From contig JACPWY010000025.1 of the NCBI GenBank assembly GCA_016196825.1, forward strand, positions 1 through 64,000: 64,000 bases of DNA, in the 5' to 3' direction. Numbering within the stretch: position 1 is the first letter of the stretch; every line of letters starts with the position of its first letter. The stretch is from Deltaproteobacteria bacterium. Lineage in GTDB: Bacteria > Bdellovibrionota > FAC87 > UBA2466. The notes beneath the pieces are model-generated. The model was not told the origin of the DNA and searched no databases. It was given only the letters and a program-made list of their open reading frames with translations. Positions 1-7,962 of the stretch are shown here, in pieces. The position numbers and the translations under genes are program-made.

Positions 1-39
1 GGCCTGTTGCATCCTCTTATATGGCTTCGACAAGTTCAT
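1..39 (-). CDS. Partial reading frame at left window edge, unidentified
   Basis: An ATG at 39 on the minus strand is preceded by a purine-rich GGGAAG that could serve as ribosome binding site. It opens a frame (MNLSKPYKRMQQA) that leaves the window after 13 codons. The length is too short for identification. If the structured stretch upstream is really the 5' part of a group II intron, this could be the start of its reverse transcriptase; that is inference only. Confidence 0.2.
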   Translation of the reverse strand, partial: MNLSKPYKRMQQA

Positions 40-136
40 TGCTTCCCTGATCGCATATAATTGTTCCACCTGCCGGCTACGCTTTGCGTGGAAGGGATTT
101 TCACCCTCTGGAATTTGCACCCTTTGCTTGGCGCAC
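1..136 (-). other. Possible 5' end of a group II intron-like element (cut by window edge)
   Basis: Read on the minus strand, this stretch begins at 136 with GTGCGCC, which resembles the GUGYG 5' boundary of group II introns. It then shows compact RNA-like pairing: GGG-tgaaaat-CCC (94-106), and a CCAC/GTGG stem (66-69 with 88-91) enclosing a CGC-ttt-GCG hairpin. A short reading frame starts at 39 and runs off the window. No splice junction or domain V is visible, and group II intron ORFs normally lie much further from the 5' end, so this is a weak call. Confidence 0.2.
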
Positions 137-153
137 TCATAACACGCCTTTTG

Positions 154-1371
154 TTACTTCAATATGTCGGAGCCGTAATAGAGGCCATCGTCGTTCATTC
201 GTTCTCTGTCCAGCTCGTCGAGCATGAATGAAATGACCTCGGGCCCAGGATCCCGGGCAAACGATAAATCCTTCGCATGGCCCTCCCGGTTTGCGTCAAA
301 ATAGGAGGCATTGAAGTTATCGCACCCCAAAACACAAAAGACCGAGGCCCCGTCATTTTTCTGGGTGAAGATCGCTTTGTACCCGCGCGGACGTGACCCC
401 CTCTCATGCGTGATGCCCCACTCATTGCGCTTGAGAAGCTTCCAACCAGCGCTCTGGAGCTTCGTTTCGGTTTCAAGACAAGAGTCCGCCTGTTTAATTC
501 CATAGGGCAGGAAATGATTCCGGGGCTGAAGCACCGTTTGAGTGCGCACCGTAATCATTCTAAGCCCCCGACCCACCGGATCCACTAGGGTCAAGCTGCC
601 TTCGACAATGTTGTTGTCGAACGACAATAAATCACCGTGAGCCCAGTGGGTGCGAGTGTTCGCGGAGCGGCTATTCATTTTCAATTCGCTCAATTGATGG
701 GAAAAACGAGATCCGAAGCCACCTTTTCGACGATAGGCCTCAAGATAGTTAGAAAGGTCTGGGGCGGTGCTCGCCGTCAGCGCTCCCATGAGAAGCGATT
801 CTGCGGGTTTGCCCACGAGCCCCTCGACAGTCTCTTCATTTTGAAAGGCGTCAGGCCAATTCACCCCGATCGCGGGCGCAATCCTTTCACTGTCCTCCCG
901 ACTGAGACGCAGTTCTTCTCCCCCCAAAGCCTCGATCACCTTCAGGGCTAAGACCATTCGTTTCTGCCGGTTCTTTTTCTTTTCGAGTTCTTGCTCCAAA
1001 TCGCGGGCTGGCTCAAGTAACACGGCCTCTGTGTCCTCCTCTATCTGTTCGTTCATCGCAATGAGATCTTTTTCGAGAACGCCTCGGGTGAGCCCCCAAT
1101 CGGCCTTGGTGGGATCCAAGACAAGCCACACGAAATAGTCCAACGCGGTCGGTTTGGGATCGGGTTGAGAGTCGAACCGCAAAGTGGCCGTGAGGTCCGT
1201 TCCGCGACAACTTCGGGCGACCCGGCCCTCCGGTACCACCCGACACCGCTTTGCCATCGTATTGGAGTTTTCACTGTAGAGGACAAAGTAACCCGGTTGA
1301 ACGGGGTTAATGACGATGACATCAGCCTGGGCGGTGGCGGCCACCAGGGCCAGCGTGATAAGAAATTGCAT
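154..1371 (-). CDS. Exported protein of unknown function
   Basis: The 405-aa product starts with a short signal peptide whose likely cleavage is after AQA at residue 16, so it is probably periplasmic or secreted. The ATG at 1371 is preceded by GGAGGA eight bases upstream, which fixes the start. The mature N-terminus has a Cys-x11-Cys spacing. Residues of about 105-140 are rich in E and K with heptad-like leucines and may form a coiled coil. Two further cysteines lie near the C-terminus. I do not recognise a family. The same Cys-x11-Cys arrangement after the signal peptide is found in the exported protein at 47947, which suggests a distant paralogue. It is followed on the same strand by no recognisable partner. 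Confidence 0.7.
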   Translation of the reverse strand: MQFLITLALVAATAQADVIVINPVQPGYFVLYSENSNTMAKRCRVVPEGRVARSCRGTDLTATLRFDSQPDPKPTALDYFVWLVLDPTKADWGLTRGVLEKDLIAMNEQIEEDTEAVLLEPARDLEQELEKKKNRQKRMVLALKVIEALGGEELRLSREDSERIAPAIGVNWPDAFQNEETVEGLVGKPAESLLMGALTASTAPDLSNYLEAYRRKGGFGSRFSHQLSELKMNSRSANTRTHWAHGDLLSFDNNIVEGSLTLVDPVGRGLRMITVRTQTVLQPRNHFLPYGIKQADSCLETETKLQSAGWKLLKRNEWGITHERGSRPRGYKAIFTQKNDGASVFCVLGCDNFNASYFDANREGHAKDLSFARDPGPEVISFMLDELDRERMNDDGLYYGSDILK

Positions 1372-1570
1372 ACGAGAGGTCCTCCAGTGGACGAGGAAGA
1401 TACAGATACATGGGGGCGGAAAACAGCCTTATTATTCTTTTATTGGCATGGAGAGGTGAGAAAAGGTGGGGGGTCGACGAGCCGCTGGTTCTCGCCGCCC
1501 CCGTTACCAAGCCGAGGGGTACTCCCCGTATCAGCAAGCCTGTATTCAACCTTTGAAATCGATCACTTGC

Positions 1571-2752
1571 TCAATTGAGCCCCACCACGAGCCACCCGTC
1601 ATCGATGCTGTTTTGGCCCTGGCGATAGGGGCCGAGTCGGGGGAAGAGCTTGGCGAGATCCCACTCGACTGGAAAGAGAGCCTCGAAACGCACCTTCAAA
1701 ACGGTCGCGGTCTCAGCCGCCTCCGTCATCTTGATCTCCACCCCACTGGCTCTTGCGAAATGAACCCCCCACGGCCCACCCGGCGTCAATCGATAGCGCA
1801 CCGACACCGACTCGACCGCATAGGTATCTTGATCCACCTTCACCTCAATCACGCTGAGGAGAATCCTCACCTCGTTCGCCTCAAAAGTGATGGCGACGGG
1901 ATTCTCTTCCTGAAAGGTCAACACCATGCCCTCGGCAGGCACCGCAAGACCAGCCAGTAATTGCCCCCACTGATTCAAGAGCCCCTGATGAATGGCCAGG
2001 CCGAGCCGGGGCGCTCCCGAGAATGCCGGCGGCCGCGGCACAAGCTCTTCCCTAGAGGGATCAAATCCCGTCACTCCCAAGTACCCATCGTTGGTTTGAA
2101 AACGAAGTCTCAGTCCATCGATGAGATCCTTCAGTGTCTGGGGCACCCCTAGCCCAGCACCACTTCCTAGATTCTTGAGAGTTTGCTCGGCGGCAACCGG
2201 GAAATCCTGGTTCACCTGGGCTATCACCCGACGGGTCGCTCGGGCGGCCGCTTCGGGTAGATTATGACTGGCCCGGTTCCAAGCCGCTCGGCGCGCGATC
2301 CCCCGGAAAGGAAAGGGAGTTGAAACGGAGATACCAACGATCGAATTCTGAGTGTCGGCCCAAGTGGAAACCATGCCCGATTGAAATCCCTCGTCATCGA
2401 GCCACAGCGGAATCTCCGAAACAAACCGCGTGTCACTGACCGTGCACACTGTGGCCTGTTCGGCAAAGGCGTTGGACGAAGTCCGCACATCACCCGAAGC
2501 GCTGAGACGAAACTCGGCCCGCTCGGAATTCTTAACCGGCCGAAGGTCAATAGTTCCATCCGTTTGTGAGGTCCCCAGCACATGAGCGCCAAACTGCCAC
2601 TCATCCACCGGTCGCGTGCGCTGAAAGGGCGCCGCCACGAACTGCGACAGAACCGCTCTTCCCACGACAGCATGGAAAGCAAGCGTTTGGCCGTCCCCCC
2701 AAGCCCCCAGGCTCAACACACCAATGACAAAATAGACTTTTACATTTTTCAC
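1571..2752 (-). CDS. Exported protein of unknown function
   Basis: The start is taken as GTG at 2752, because GGAGGAGGGG lies directly upstream and the protein then opens with a basic residue pair and a hydrophobic signal segment (KNVKVYFVIGVLSLG), with likely cleavage near residue 24. In-frame codons further upstream add a cytosolic-looking tail with no binding site. The mature protein is about 370 aa, mixed in composition, with no motif I recognise. It lies upstream of, and in the same direction as, the exported protein at 154-1371, so the two may be co-transcribed although about 200 bases separate them. A 12-bp palindrome (1569-1580) overlaps its stop codon. Confidence 0.65.
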   Translation of the reverse strand: MKNVKVYFVIGVLSLGAWGDGQTLAFHAVVGRAVLSQFVAAPFQRTRPVDEWQFGAHVLGTSQTDGTIDLRPVKNSERAEFRLSASGDVRTSSNAFAEQATVCTVSDTRFVSEIPLWLDDEGFQSGMVSTWADTQNSIVGISVSTPFPFRGIARRAAWNRASHNLPEAAARATRRVIAQVNQDFPVAAEQTLKNLGSGAGLGVPQTLKDLIDGLRLRFQTNDGYLGVTGFDPSREELVPRPPAFSGAPRLGLAIHQGLLNQWGQLLAGLAVPAEGMVLTFQEENPVAITFEANEVRILLSVIEVKVDQDTYAVESVSVRYRLTPGGPWGVHFARASGVEIKMTEAAETATVLKVRFEALFPVEWDLAKLFPRLGPYRQGQNSIDDGWLVVGLN

Positions 2753-2874
2753 GGCCCCTCCTCCAATGTCCCGGTTCACTGAACAATGCATAATGCGTAC
2801 CCATGACATTGGGCCCGAGGTTTCACTCGCCAGATTAAAACTGCGACGCCACGAGTATCAATCGGCAACACAAC

Positions 2875-3058
2875 CTAAACAGGGACGCATCGAGAAAGAG
2901 CCAATTGTCGGCGAGCGAAAGGCCCGCTGGCGAGGACGTACAAAGGAGCCCCCGCAGGCTGGCCTGTAGGCCCGTCGAGGACGGCGACTGCGGAGGACGA
3001 AGTCCAGCGGGCCTTGCAGCCGCCAGGAATGGCTCTTTCTCGATGCGTCCCTGTTTAG
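2875..3058. repeat. 184-bp inverted-repeat element, copy 1
   Basis: The element begins CTAAACAGGGACGCATCGAG and ends with its exact reverse complement. The perfect terminal inverted repeats are 29 bp, and pairing continues imperfectly inward (AGGCCCGCTGG against AGGCCCGTTGG in the other copy). A second copy of the same length lies at 51760-51943 in the opposite orientation and differs at only a handful of positions. No clear target-site duplication flanks it. It encodes nothing convincing, although its high GC leaves several frames open. Size and symmetry fit a MITE-like non-autonomous element or a large palindromic intergenic repeat. Confidence 0.9.
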
Positions 3059-3136
3059 AAACGGTTCGTGAAGAGGCAGGCCCCCGGGCGACCGCCTTGC
3101 CAATCTGGCGCAGAAGATCCAATTTGCCACCTCTTT

Positions 3137-3802
3137 ATGGAAATTGCCTCGACCTGGCCAATTCGATTGAGCCTCATACCCTTGAAGGAGCGGTTTCTCG
3201 ATCTCATTCTTTCGCTCTATTCGTACAATGAGTACCAGGGCTACCGGCAGCTCGAGGGACTCATCGACGAGCTGACTTGCCGAACGCTGGTGCCGGATTG
3301 GTTCCTCGAAGGGATGAGAAAACACGCGAATGACGAGAAAAAGCACTACCAGATGTTCAAGCACTACTTTGCCAATGAGGGGCGGATGCCGTTCGATGTG
3401 AGTCGGTCGATTGGCCAGTATGATCTTTTGGTTCGGTTGGTGATGGGGGTTTGGCCCCCCTCATTGGGCGAGCGTATTTTCAATGAGGCCGACGTTCTCC
3501 CTCAATTGGCGCGACTGATCATTGCGACGGAAATCCGCGGACTCAAGGAGGTGCGTAAAATCCTCGGTTGGCGCTGGATCCAGGAACACCAACGGTTGAA
3601 GAATATCTTCACCGTGATCGAGGCCGACGAACCGAGCCACTATTTGCCCTATGAGGCTTGGCTGAAAGCGACCGGCGCGCGGCTACCGGGCTCGCGGGAG
3701 CGTTTCTGGGACCACGCGCTTCATCTCTTCCTGAGCGTCTGCGTGATTCCCGTCCACTTCTTCAATCCATTTTTGAAACGACGAACCCAGTTCCAGGACT
3801 AA
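3137..3802 (+). CDS. Ferritin-like diiron-carboxylate domain protein
   Basis: The helical protein of about 221 aa carries the four-helix ligand pattern of ferritin-like diiron proteins: a Glu in a YNEYQGYRQLE stretch, then DEKKH, then a Glu in ATEIRG, then ADEPSH, i.e. two E(x)nExxH-type half sites. It may be an oxidase, hydroxylase or iron-handling protein; the substrate is unknown. The start is uncertain. ATG 3137 lacks a good ribosome binding site, and the frame stays open back to a GTG at 3068, only ten bases beyond the repeat element, so the original 5' end may have been altered by it. Residues 190-210 are hydrophobic. Confidence 0.65.
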   Translation: MEIASTWPIRLSLIPLKERFLDLILSLYSYNEYQGYRQLEGLIDELTCRTLVPDWFLEGMRKHANDEKKHYQMFKHYFANEGRMPFDVSRSIGQYDLLVRLVMGVWPPSLGERIFNEADVLPQLARLIIATEIRGLKEVRKILGWRWIQEHQRLKNIFTVIEADEPSHYLPYEAWLKATGARLPGSRERFWDHALHLFLSVCVIPVHFFNPFLKRRTQFQD

Positions 3803-3814
3803 CGATCAAGTATT

Positions 3815-4582
3815 CTAGGAAGTAGAACGTTCGTTCCAGATAGGGATTTCCAGCCTTGAGAGGTCGTTGCTGCAACGCCACAAGATCTCACGCCGCTCGC
3901 GGCCGACGATCCAGTACTTTATTTCGCGAGTGAAGACGTGGCGAAAGTGTTGGCCGAGAGCTCTTGAGAGAGCCTCAAGGCTTTCCAATGTGTCGGGCCG
4001 CGTGGTGTCCTCCGCGAGTGCACGTGAGCCGGCAAAGACACCAACAGGTTCGAGCGCCTTGGCCGAGCGCTGAAAGAGATCGCTAACTAACCTATCGTCG
4101 AAAGTGCCGAACGCGGCGTTGAAGACGACCACGTCGTAACGGTTCTTGGGAAAGGGATCTTTCAAGAAATCAAGCCGGTGGAATTGAGTCTTGTTCGCTC
4201 TATAGGAACGAGAGGCCTCGGTCAAAGCGCGTTCGTCGCAGTCCACTCCATCGACCGAAGTGCAGAAAGGGGCATAGAAACGCGCCGCAAGAAAGCCCTC
4301 ACCACAGCCCAGATCGAGCACCTCATCTTGGGGGCGCAGGATTTCTAGCGCCGAGAGCCCACGCACGAAAGGGCCACAACCCACCCCAATATCATCGAAA
4401 CCCCATTCAAAGAAGGGAATGCGCTGATCGAAGTACGGAAGACTTTGATGAGCCAGGACCCGACGCTTCTTTCGGTAAAAGCCCTGGAGCACCGTGAGAA
4501 GCAGACCCTCCGAGCGTAATGGGAGTATTCTGCGCCCCATGTAGCGGGCAGCCCGTTCGAGTAGCGAGGAGTTTCCCATCAT
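3815..4582 (-). CDS. Class I SAM-dependent methyltransferase
   Basis: The 255-aa protein has the Rossmann-type SAM-binding motif I DLGCGEGF, an acidic residue after strand 2 (VDGVDCDE) and a motif IV-like VVVFNAAFG. The methyl acceptor cannot be told from the sequence. Two ATG codons stand in tandem at 4582 and 4579. A consensus TATAAT lies only six bases upstream of the first, so transcription probably starts at or next to the start codon and the mRNA may be leaderless. It is convergent with the ferritin-like gene and divergent from the SDR gene. Confidence 0.8.
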   Translation of the reverse strand: MMGNSSLLERAARYMGRRILPLRSEGLLLTVLQGFYRKKRRVLAHQSLPYFDQRIPFFEWGFDDIGVGCGPFVRGLSALEILRPQDEVLDLGCGEGFLAARFYAPFCTSVDGVDCDERALTEASRSYRANKTQFHRLDFLKDPFPKNRYDVVVFNAAFGTFDDRLVSDLFQRSAKALEPVGVFAGSRALAEDTTRPDTLESLEALSRALGQHFRHVFTREIKYWIVGRERREILWRCSNDLSRLEIPIWNERSTS

Positions 4583-4588
4583 TCCAAT

Positions 4589-4594
4589 ATTATA
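4589..4594 (-). promoter_or_regulatory. -10 box TATAAT next to the start codon
   Basis: A perfect TATAAT on the minus strand ends six bases before ATG 4582. No strong -35 match is seen about 17 bases further upstream. The spacing would place the transcription start at the ATG itself. Confidence 0.5.
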
Positions 4595-4701
4595 CAGGAA
4601 ATGAGCGAAAGGCCCCGGTGTTCTCTTGGGACGTTTTTAGAAAAGGTGAGACCTTTAGGGGGAGAATGCTCTATATTCCGCCTCACGAATAGGAGACTCA
4701 T

Positions 4702-5475
4702 ATGGCTAAACTTTTCACCGTTGTTACGGGCGCCTCCAGCGGAATCGGACTGAATTTCGCGGAGATCATGGCCGCTGATAAACATGACCTAATCCTCGTT
4801 GCGAGGAACCAGCCCAAGTTGCGTGAGATCGCTTCCAAACTGAGCCAAGCGCATGGGGTTGAGGTCAAGGTCACCGCCGCCGATTTGGGGAAGCCTGCGG
4901 ATGTTCTCTCGCTCATCGAGCAATTAAAGGGTTTGGACATTGACACCCTCATCAACAACGCCGGCATCGGTCTTTATGGTGAGTTTTTAAAGACCGATCT
5001 GGCGGCAGAGCTCAATATGATCCAGCTGAATATCACGGCTTTGACACAGCTGACGAAGGCGGTGCTGCCACAGATGGTGGCCCGACGCTCGGGAAAGATC
5101 TTGAATGTGGCCTCCACCGCGGCGTTTCAACCGGGGCCCTTAATGGCGGTCTATTACGCGACCAAGGCCTATGTGCTCTCCTTCAGCGAAGCGATTGCGA
5201 GTGAACTCGAAGGAACGGGCGTCACCGTGACGGCCCTGTGCCCGGGCGCGACCACATCAGGTTTTCAGGACGCGGCGAATGCCGGCTCCTCCAAGCTCTT
5301 TCAGAGAAAACTCCCCTCAGCGAGTGAAGTTGCGGCGGCCGGTATTCGTGCCATGAACGCCGGAAAACGGGTTTTCATTCACGGCGCCATGAATCGGGTC
5401 GGCGTTCAGTCGGTGAGATTTCTCCCTCGGACAATGGTGACCAAGATGGTGAAGAATATTCAGGCGAGAGTGTGA
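4702..5475 (+). CDS. SDR-family NAD(P)-dependent oxidoreductase
   Basis: The protein is a classical short-chain dehydrogenase/reductase of 257 aa. It has the cofactor motif TGASSGIG at residues 9-16, NNAG near residue 86, a conserved Ser in ILNVAST and the catalytic YYATK near residue 152. An AGGAG site precedes ATG 4702, and a TATATT -10-like box lies in the upstream gap. Its stop overlaps the start of the aldehyde dehydrogenase, so the two are surely one operon and may act in sequence on an alcohol/aldehyde or on a fatty acyl-derived substrate. The substrate itself is inference. Confidence 0.9.
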   Translation: MAKLFTVVTGASSGIGLNFAEIMAADKHDLILVARNQPKLREIASKLSQAHGVEVKVTAADLGKPADVLSLIEQLKGLDIDTLINNAGIGLYGEFLKTDLAAELNMIQLNITALTQLTKAVLPQMVARRSGKILNVASTAAFQPGPLMAVYYATKAYVLSFSEAIASELEGTGVTVTALCPGATTSGFQDAANAGSSKLFQRKLPSASEVAAAGIRAMNAGKRVFIHGAMNRVGVQSVRFLPRTMVTKMVKNIQARV

Positions 5476-6887
5476 TGATGGAAGCTATCCAAGAAGTATT
5501 TGATCTCCAGGGAAAGAATCGTTGGACGGTGGCCAATTCCACGGCAGAGGAACGGGTAGCCAAACTTCGCCGGCTCAAGACCGCTATCATCGCCGATCGA
5601 GAGGCCATTGCCTCTGCTATGCACCAAGACTTTCGAAAGAGTCGGGTTGAAGTAGAGCTCACGGAAATTCATCCGGTGCTCGAAGAGATCAACCAATTCA
5701 TTAAGCACCTGGCCCAGTGGATGCGCCCCAGCCATGTTCACACGCCAACAACGCTCGGCAACTCGCGCAGCGAAGTGCGCTACGAATCCAAGGGGCGGGT
5801 CGTGATCCTGGCACCATGGAACTACCCTTTCAATCTCCTCATGGCCCCAACGGTGGCGGCGATCGCAGCAGGAAACTGCGTCATTTTGAAGCCGTCTAAC
5901 AAGGTGCCGCATACAGCGAATTGCTTGGCGAAGCTCATTGCATCAGTCTTTGAACCGAAAGAGGTCGCGCTCTTTGAGGGCGGCGGTGAGCTGGGCGATT
6001 TTCTTCTCACCCTCCCCTTTGATCATTTCTTCTTCACCGGCGGCCCCCGCATCGGCAAGAAGGTGATGATCGCCGCGGCCGAACATCACGCTACGGTGAC
6101 GCTTGAGCTCGGCGGCAAATCGCCGGTGATCCTCGATGAAGACGTCGATATAGCCAGCGCTACGAAAAAGATTGCCTGGGGCAAATTCTTAAACGGCGGC
6201 CAAACCTGCGTTGCGCCCGACTATGCCTTTGTGCCAAAAGTACTCCTCTCGCAATTTGTGGAGGGTATCCAAAGGAACGTCGCCGAGTTTTACGGCGCCG
6301 ACGATGCGTCACGAAAAGCGTCAGTCGATTTTCCCAGAATTGTGGATGAGCACAACCACAAGCGCCTGACCGTGACAATCCAACAAACGGTCTCGGCCGG
6401 AGGTAGGATTGAATTCGGCGGGCAGGCCGATGCGAAAGAACGCTACATCGCTCCCACCCTTATGACTAACATCACGCCAAGTTCTCCTATCATGCAGGAA
6501 GAGATCTTCGGACCGATTCTCCCGGTCATGACCTACGACAAGCGAGAGGAGGTCATAGACTTTGTCCGCAGTCGCCCCAAACCGCTCGCTCTCTACGTCT
6601 TCTCGAATCGCAGCGACAAGGCCAATTACTTCATTGAAAACACCACAGCAGGCGGAACGGTCGTCAATAACGTGATCATCCAAGTCGGCAATTCCCACCT
6701 GCCCTTCGGCGGCGTGGGCATGAGCGGCCAAGGCAATTACCACGGCCTCTATGGTTTTAAGACCTTCTCCCACGAACGCGCCGTCATTCGTCAGGGCAAA
6801 GCCAACGTCGTAAAACTCTTCTATCCACCCTATCGGGGCAAGCTCCAACGCTGGGCCGAAGCGTACCTGAAGTTTATCGATCGATAA
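5475..6887 (+). CDS. Aldehyde dehydrogenase (class 3 / fatty aldehyde type)
   Basis: The NAD(P)-dependent aldehyde dehydrogenase is 470 aa long, short like class 3 enzymes. The general base Glu lies in LELGGK (about residue 211) and the catalytic Cys in GGQTC (about residue 245); PWNYPF and the EIFGP segment are also present. The start is at the TGATG overlap with the SDR stop; GTG 5472 and ATG 5478 are alternatives. The C-terminal tail is hydrophobic-basic, as in membrane-associated fatty aldehyde dehydrogenases. With the overlapping SDR gene it probably oxidises an aldehyde to the carboxylate. Confidence 0.92.
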   Translation: MMEAIQEVFDLQGKNRWTVANSTAEERVAKLRRLKTAIIADREAIASAMHQDFRKSRVEVELTEIHPVLEEINQFIKHLAQWMRPSHVHTPTTLGNSRSEVRYESKGRVVILAPWNYPFNLLMAPTVAAIAAGNCVILKPSNKVPHTANCLAKLIASVFEPKEVALFEGGGELGDFLLTLPFDHFFFTGGPRIGKKVMIAAAEHHATVTLELGGKSPVILDEDVDIASATKKIAWGKFLNGGQTCVAPDYAFVPKVLLSQFVEGIQRNVAEFYGADDASRKASVDFPRIVDEHNHKRLTVTIQQTVSAGGRIEFGGQADAKERYIAPTLMTNITPSSPIMQEEIFGPILPVMTYDKREEVIDFVRSRPKPLALYVFSNRSDKANYFIENTTAGGTVVNNVIIQVGNSHLPFGGVGMSGQGNYHGLYGFKTFSHERAVIRQGKANVVKLFYPPYRGKLQRWAEAYLKFIDR

Positions 6888-6920
6888 GGGTACTACAGTC
6901 CCGCGATTCTGAATATGACT

Positions 6921-6944
6921 TGACACATTACTATACATATGTCA
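6921..6944. promoter_or_regulatory. Operator-like inverted repeat upstream of the toxin-antitoxin module
   Basis: TGACACAT and ATATGTCA face each other across eight bases, with seven of eight positions matching, just upstream of the antitoxin start. A TTGACA lies inside the left arm. Such sites commonly bind the antitoxin for autoregulation. The exact -10 box is unclear. Confidence 0.5.
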
Positions 6945-6954
6945 TCATGAGAGG

Positions 6955-7218
6955 ATGAAAAAAACCAATGCGCTCCAACTGAGACAGAGCATGGGCAAGG
7001 TCATGAAGGACCTTCTGAAAACAGGGGAGCCTATTCTCATCGAGAAGGGACGCACTCCCGTGGCGGTGCTGATCACCCTGGAGGACTATCAAAAACGATT
7101 TGTGGATAAAGATGCGGATGTACGCCGTAAAGAGATTGTCGAAAAGATATTGGCTTCCCGCCTCGAAGCGCCACCAGGTCAGAAAAGTATCGACGTCATT
7201 CGAGATATCCGTTCGTGA
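6955..7218 (+). CDS. Phd/YefM-type antitoxin
   Basis: The 87-aa protein has the Phd/YefM N-terminal DNA-binding fold pattern: a conserved start (NALQLRQSMGKVMKDLLKTG) and the typical PILIEKGRTPVAVLITLEDY strand-helix segment. The C-terminal half is charged and would bind the toxin. Its stop overlaps the GTG start of the PIN-domain gene (GTGA), the usual antitoxin-first order. An inverted repeat upstream (6921-6944) suggests autoregulation. The short AT-richer leader differs from neighbouring intergenic DNA. Confidence 0.88.
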   Translation: MKKTNALQLRQSMGKVMKDLLKTGEPILIEKGRTPVAVLITLEDYQKRFVDKDADVRRKEIVEKILASRLEAPPGQKSIDVIRDIRS

Positions 7219-7619
7219 AGATTCAAATTGTGGACGCCAGTGTGGCCATCAAGTGGTTCTTGCCGGAGAAAAACAGTGAAGCCAGCCTAGCCATTCTCAA
7301 GGCCATTGAAAATAACCCCACGGAATTTGCCGTCCCCGAACTTTTCTTTAACGAAATGCTATCAGTCTTCTGCAGACTCTGCCGCTCCGGGAAGGAGATA
7401 GTAGACAACGTTCATCTACTAGAGGAGCTAGGTCTTCAGCGTATTGGAAATGGAAGTGAACTCCTCGGGTGCGCAGCCAAATTGGCTTTTGACTACAAGC
7501 TGTCGGGCTACGATGCCATCTACGCCGCCTGTGCTCAGCTCATGCGAGGCGTGTGGATAACCGCTGACGAGCGGGCTCATGCCAAAATTTCATACATGAA
7601 AATCTCCCGCCTTCCCTAA
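7215..7619 (+). CDS. PIN-domain toxin, VapC family
   Basis: The 134-aa protein is a PIN-domain ribonuclease. The acidic active-site residues are visible: Asp7 in VDASVAIKWF, a Glu in ELFFNEM, an Asp in SGYDAIYAA and an Asp in TADER. VapC toxins typically cleave tRNA or rRNA and are held inactive by the partner antitoxin. The GTG start at 7215 overlaps the antitoxin stop, so translation is coupled. The pairing of a Phd-type antitoxin with a PIN toxin is common. Confidence 0.9.
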   Translation: MKIQIVDASVAIKWFLPEKNSEASLAILKAIENNPTEFAVPELFFNEMLSVFCRLCRSGKEIVDNVHLLEELGLQRIGNGSELLGCAAKLAFDYKLSGYDAIYAACAQLMRGVWITADERAHAKISYMKISRLP

Positions 7620-7641
7620 ATCGTGTCGTAGCTTTCGAAGT

Positions 7642-7962
7642 CTATTGCCTAAACTTGAATGAGAGCCGTAGTTTGGTTCGGTAAGCCGAGATCGTGCCCT
7701 TTTCAATTTTCAGGTCCTGATCCACCACCTCGGCCACGCGCAGATCTTCTAAAGTCTCGCTGGCTCGCTCGACAGCCACCTGGGCCGCGTGTTCCCATGA
7801 CTTGCTGCTGGAACCGATGACCTCAATCACCTTATAGACGCTGCCTCCTTGAGACGACTTTTCCCCTGGAGCCGCGTTTCCAACTCCATCATCAATCAAA
7901 TCCTCTTCATGCACTTCGGCCTTCTTTTTCGGCACCGCTTTTTCGATCTTTTTCTTTTTCAT
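7642..7962 (-). CDS. Dodecin-family protein with basic N-terminal extension
   Basis: Residues of about 42-105 match the dodecin fold: VYKVIEVIGSSSKSWEHAA, a central VAERASETLEDLR-like helix and the closing strands with TKLRLSFKF. Dodecins form small dodecameric shells that bind flavins. The first 40 residues are an unusual extension: a lysine-rich block (MKKKKIEKAVPKKKAE) followed by an acidic linker. ATG 7962 was chosen because the upstream codons encode a hydrophobic stretch unrelated to the family. The gene stands alone between the toxin and a short uncertain frame. Confidence 0.82.
   Translation of the reverse strand: MKKKKIEKAVPKKKAEVHEEDLIDDGVGNAAPGEKSSQGGSVYKVIEVIGSSSKSWEHAAQVAVERASETLEDLRVAEVVDQDLKIEKGTISAYRTKLRLSFKFRQ

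Noticed and set aside
2835-3364. Several open frames across repeat copy 1 (and 51337-51975 across copy 2)
   Set aside because: Both copies are open in several frames on both strands because of high GC. The translations are Arg/Ser/Pro-rich and none keeps a start linked to a binding site.
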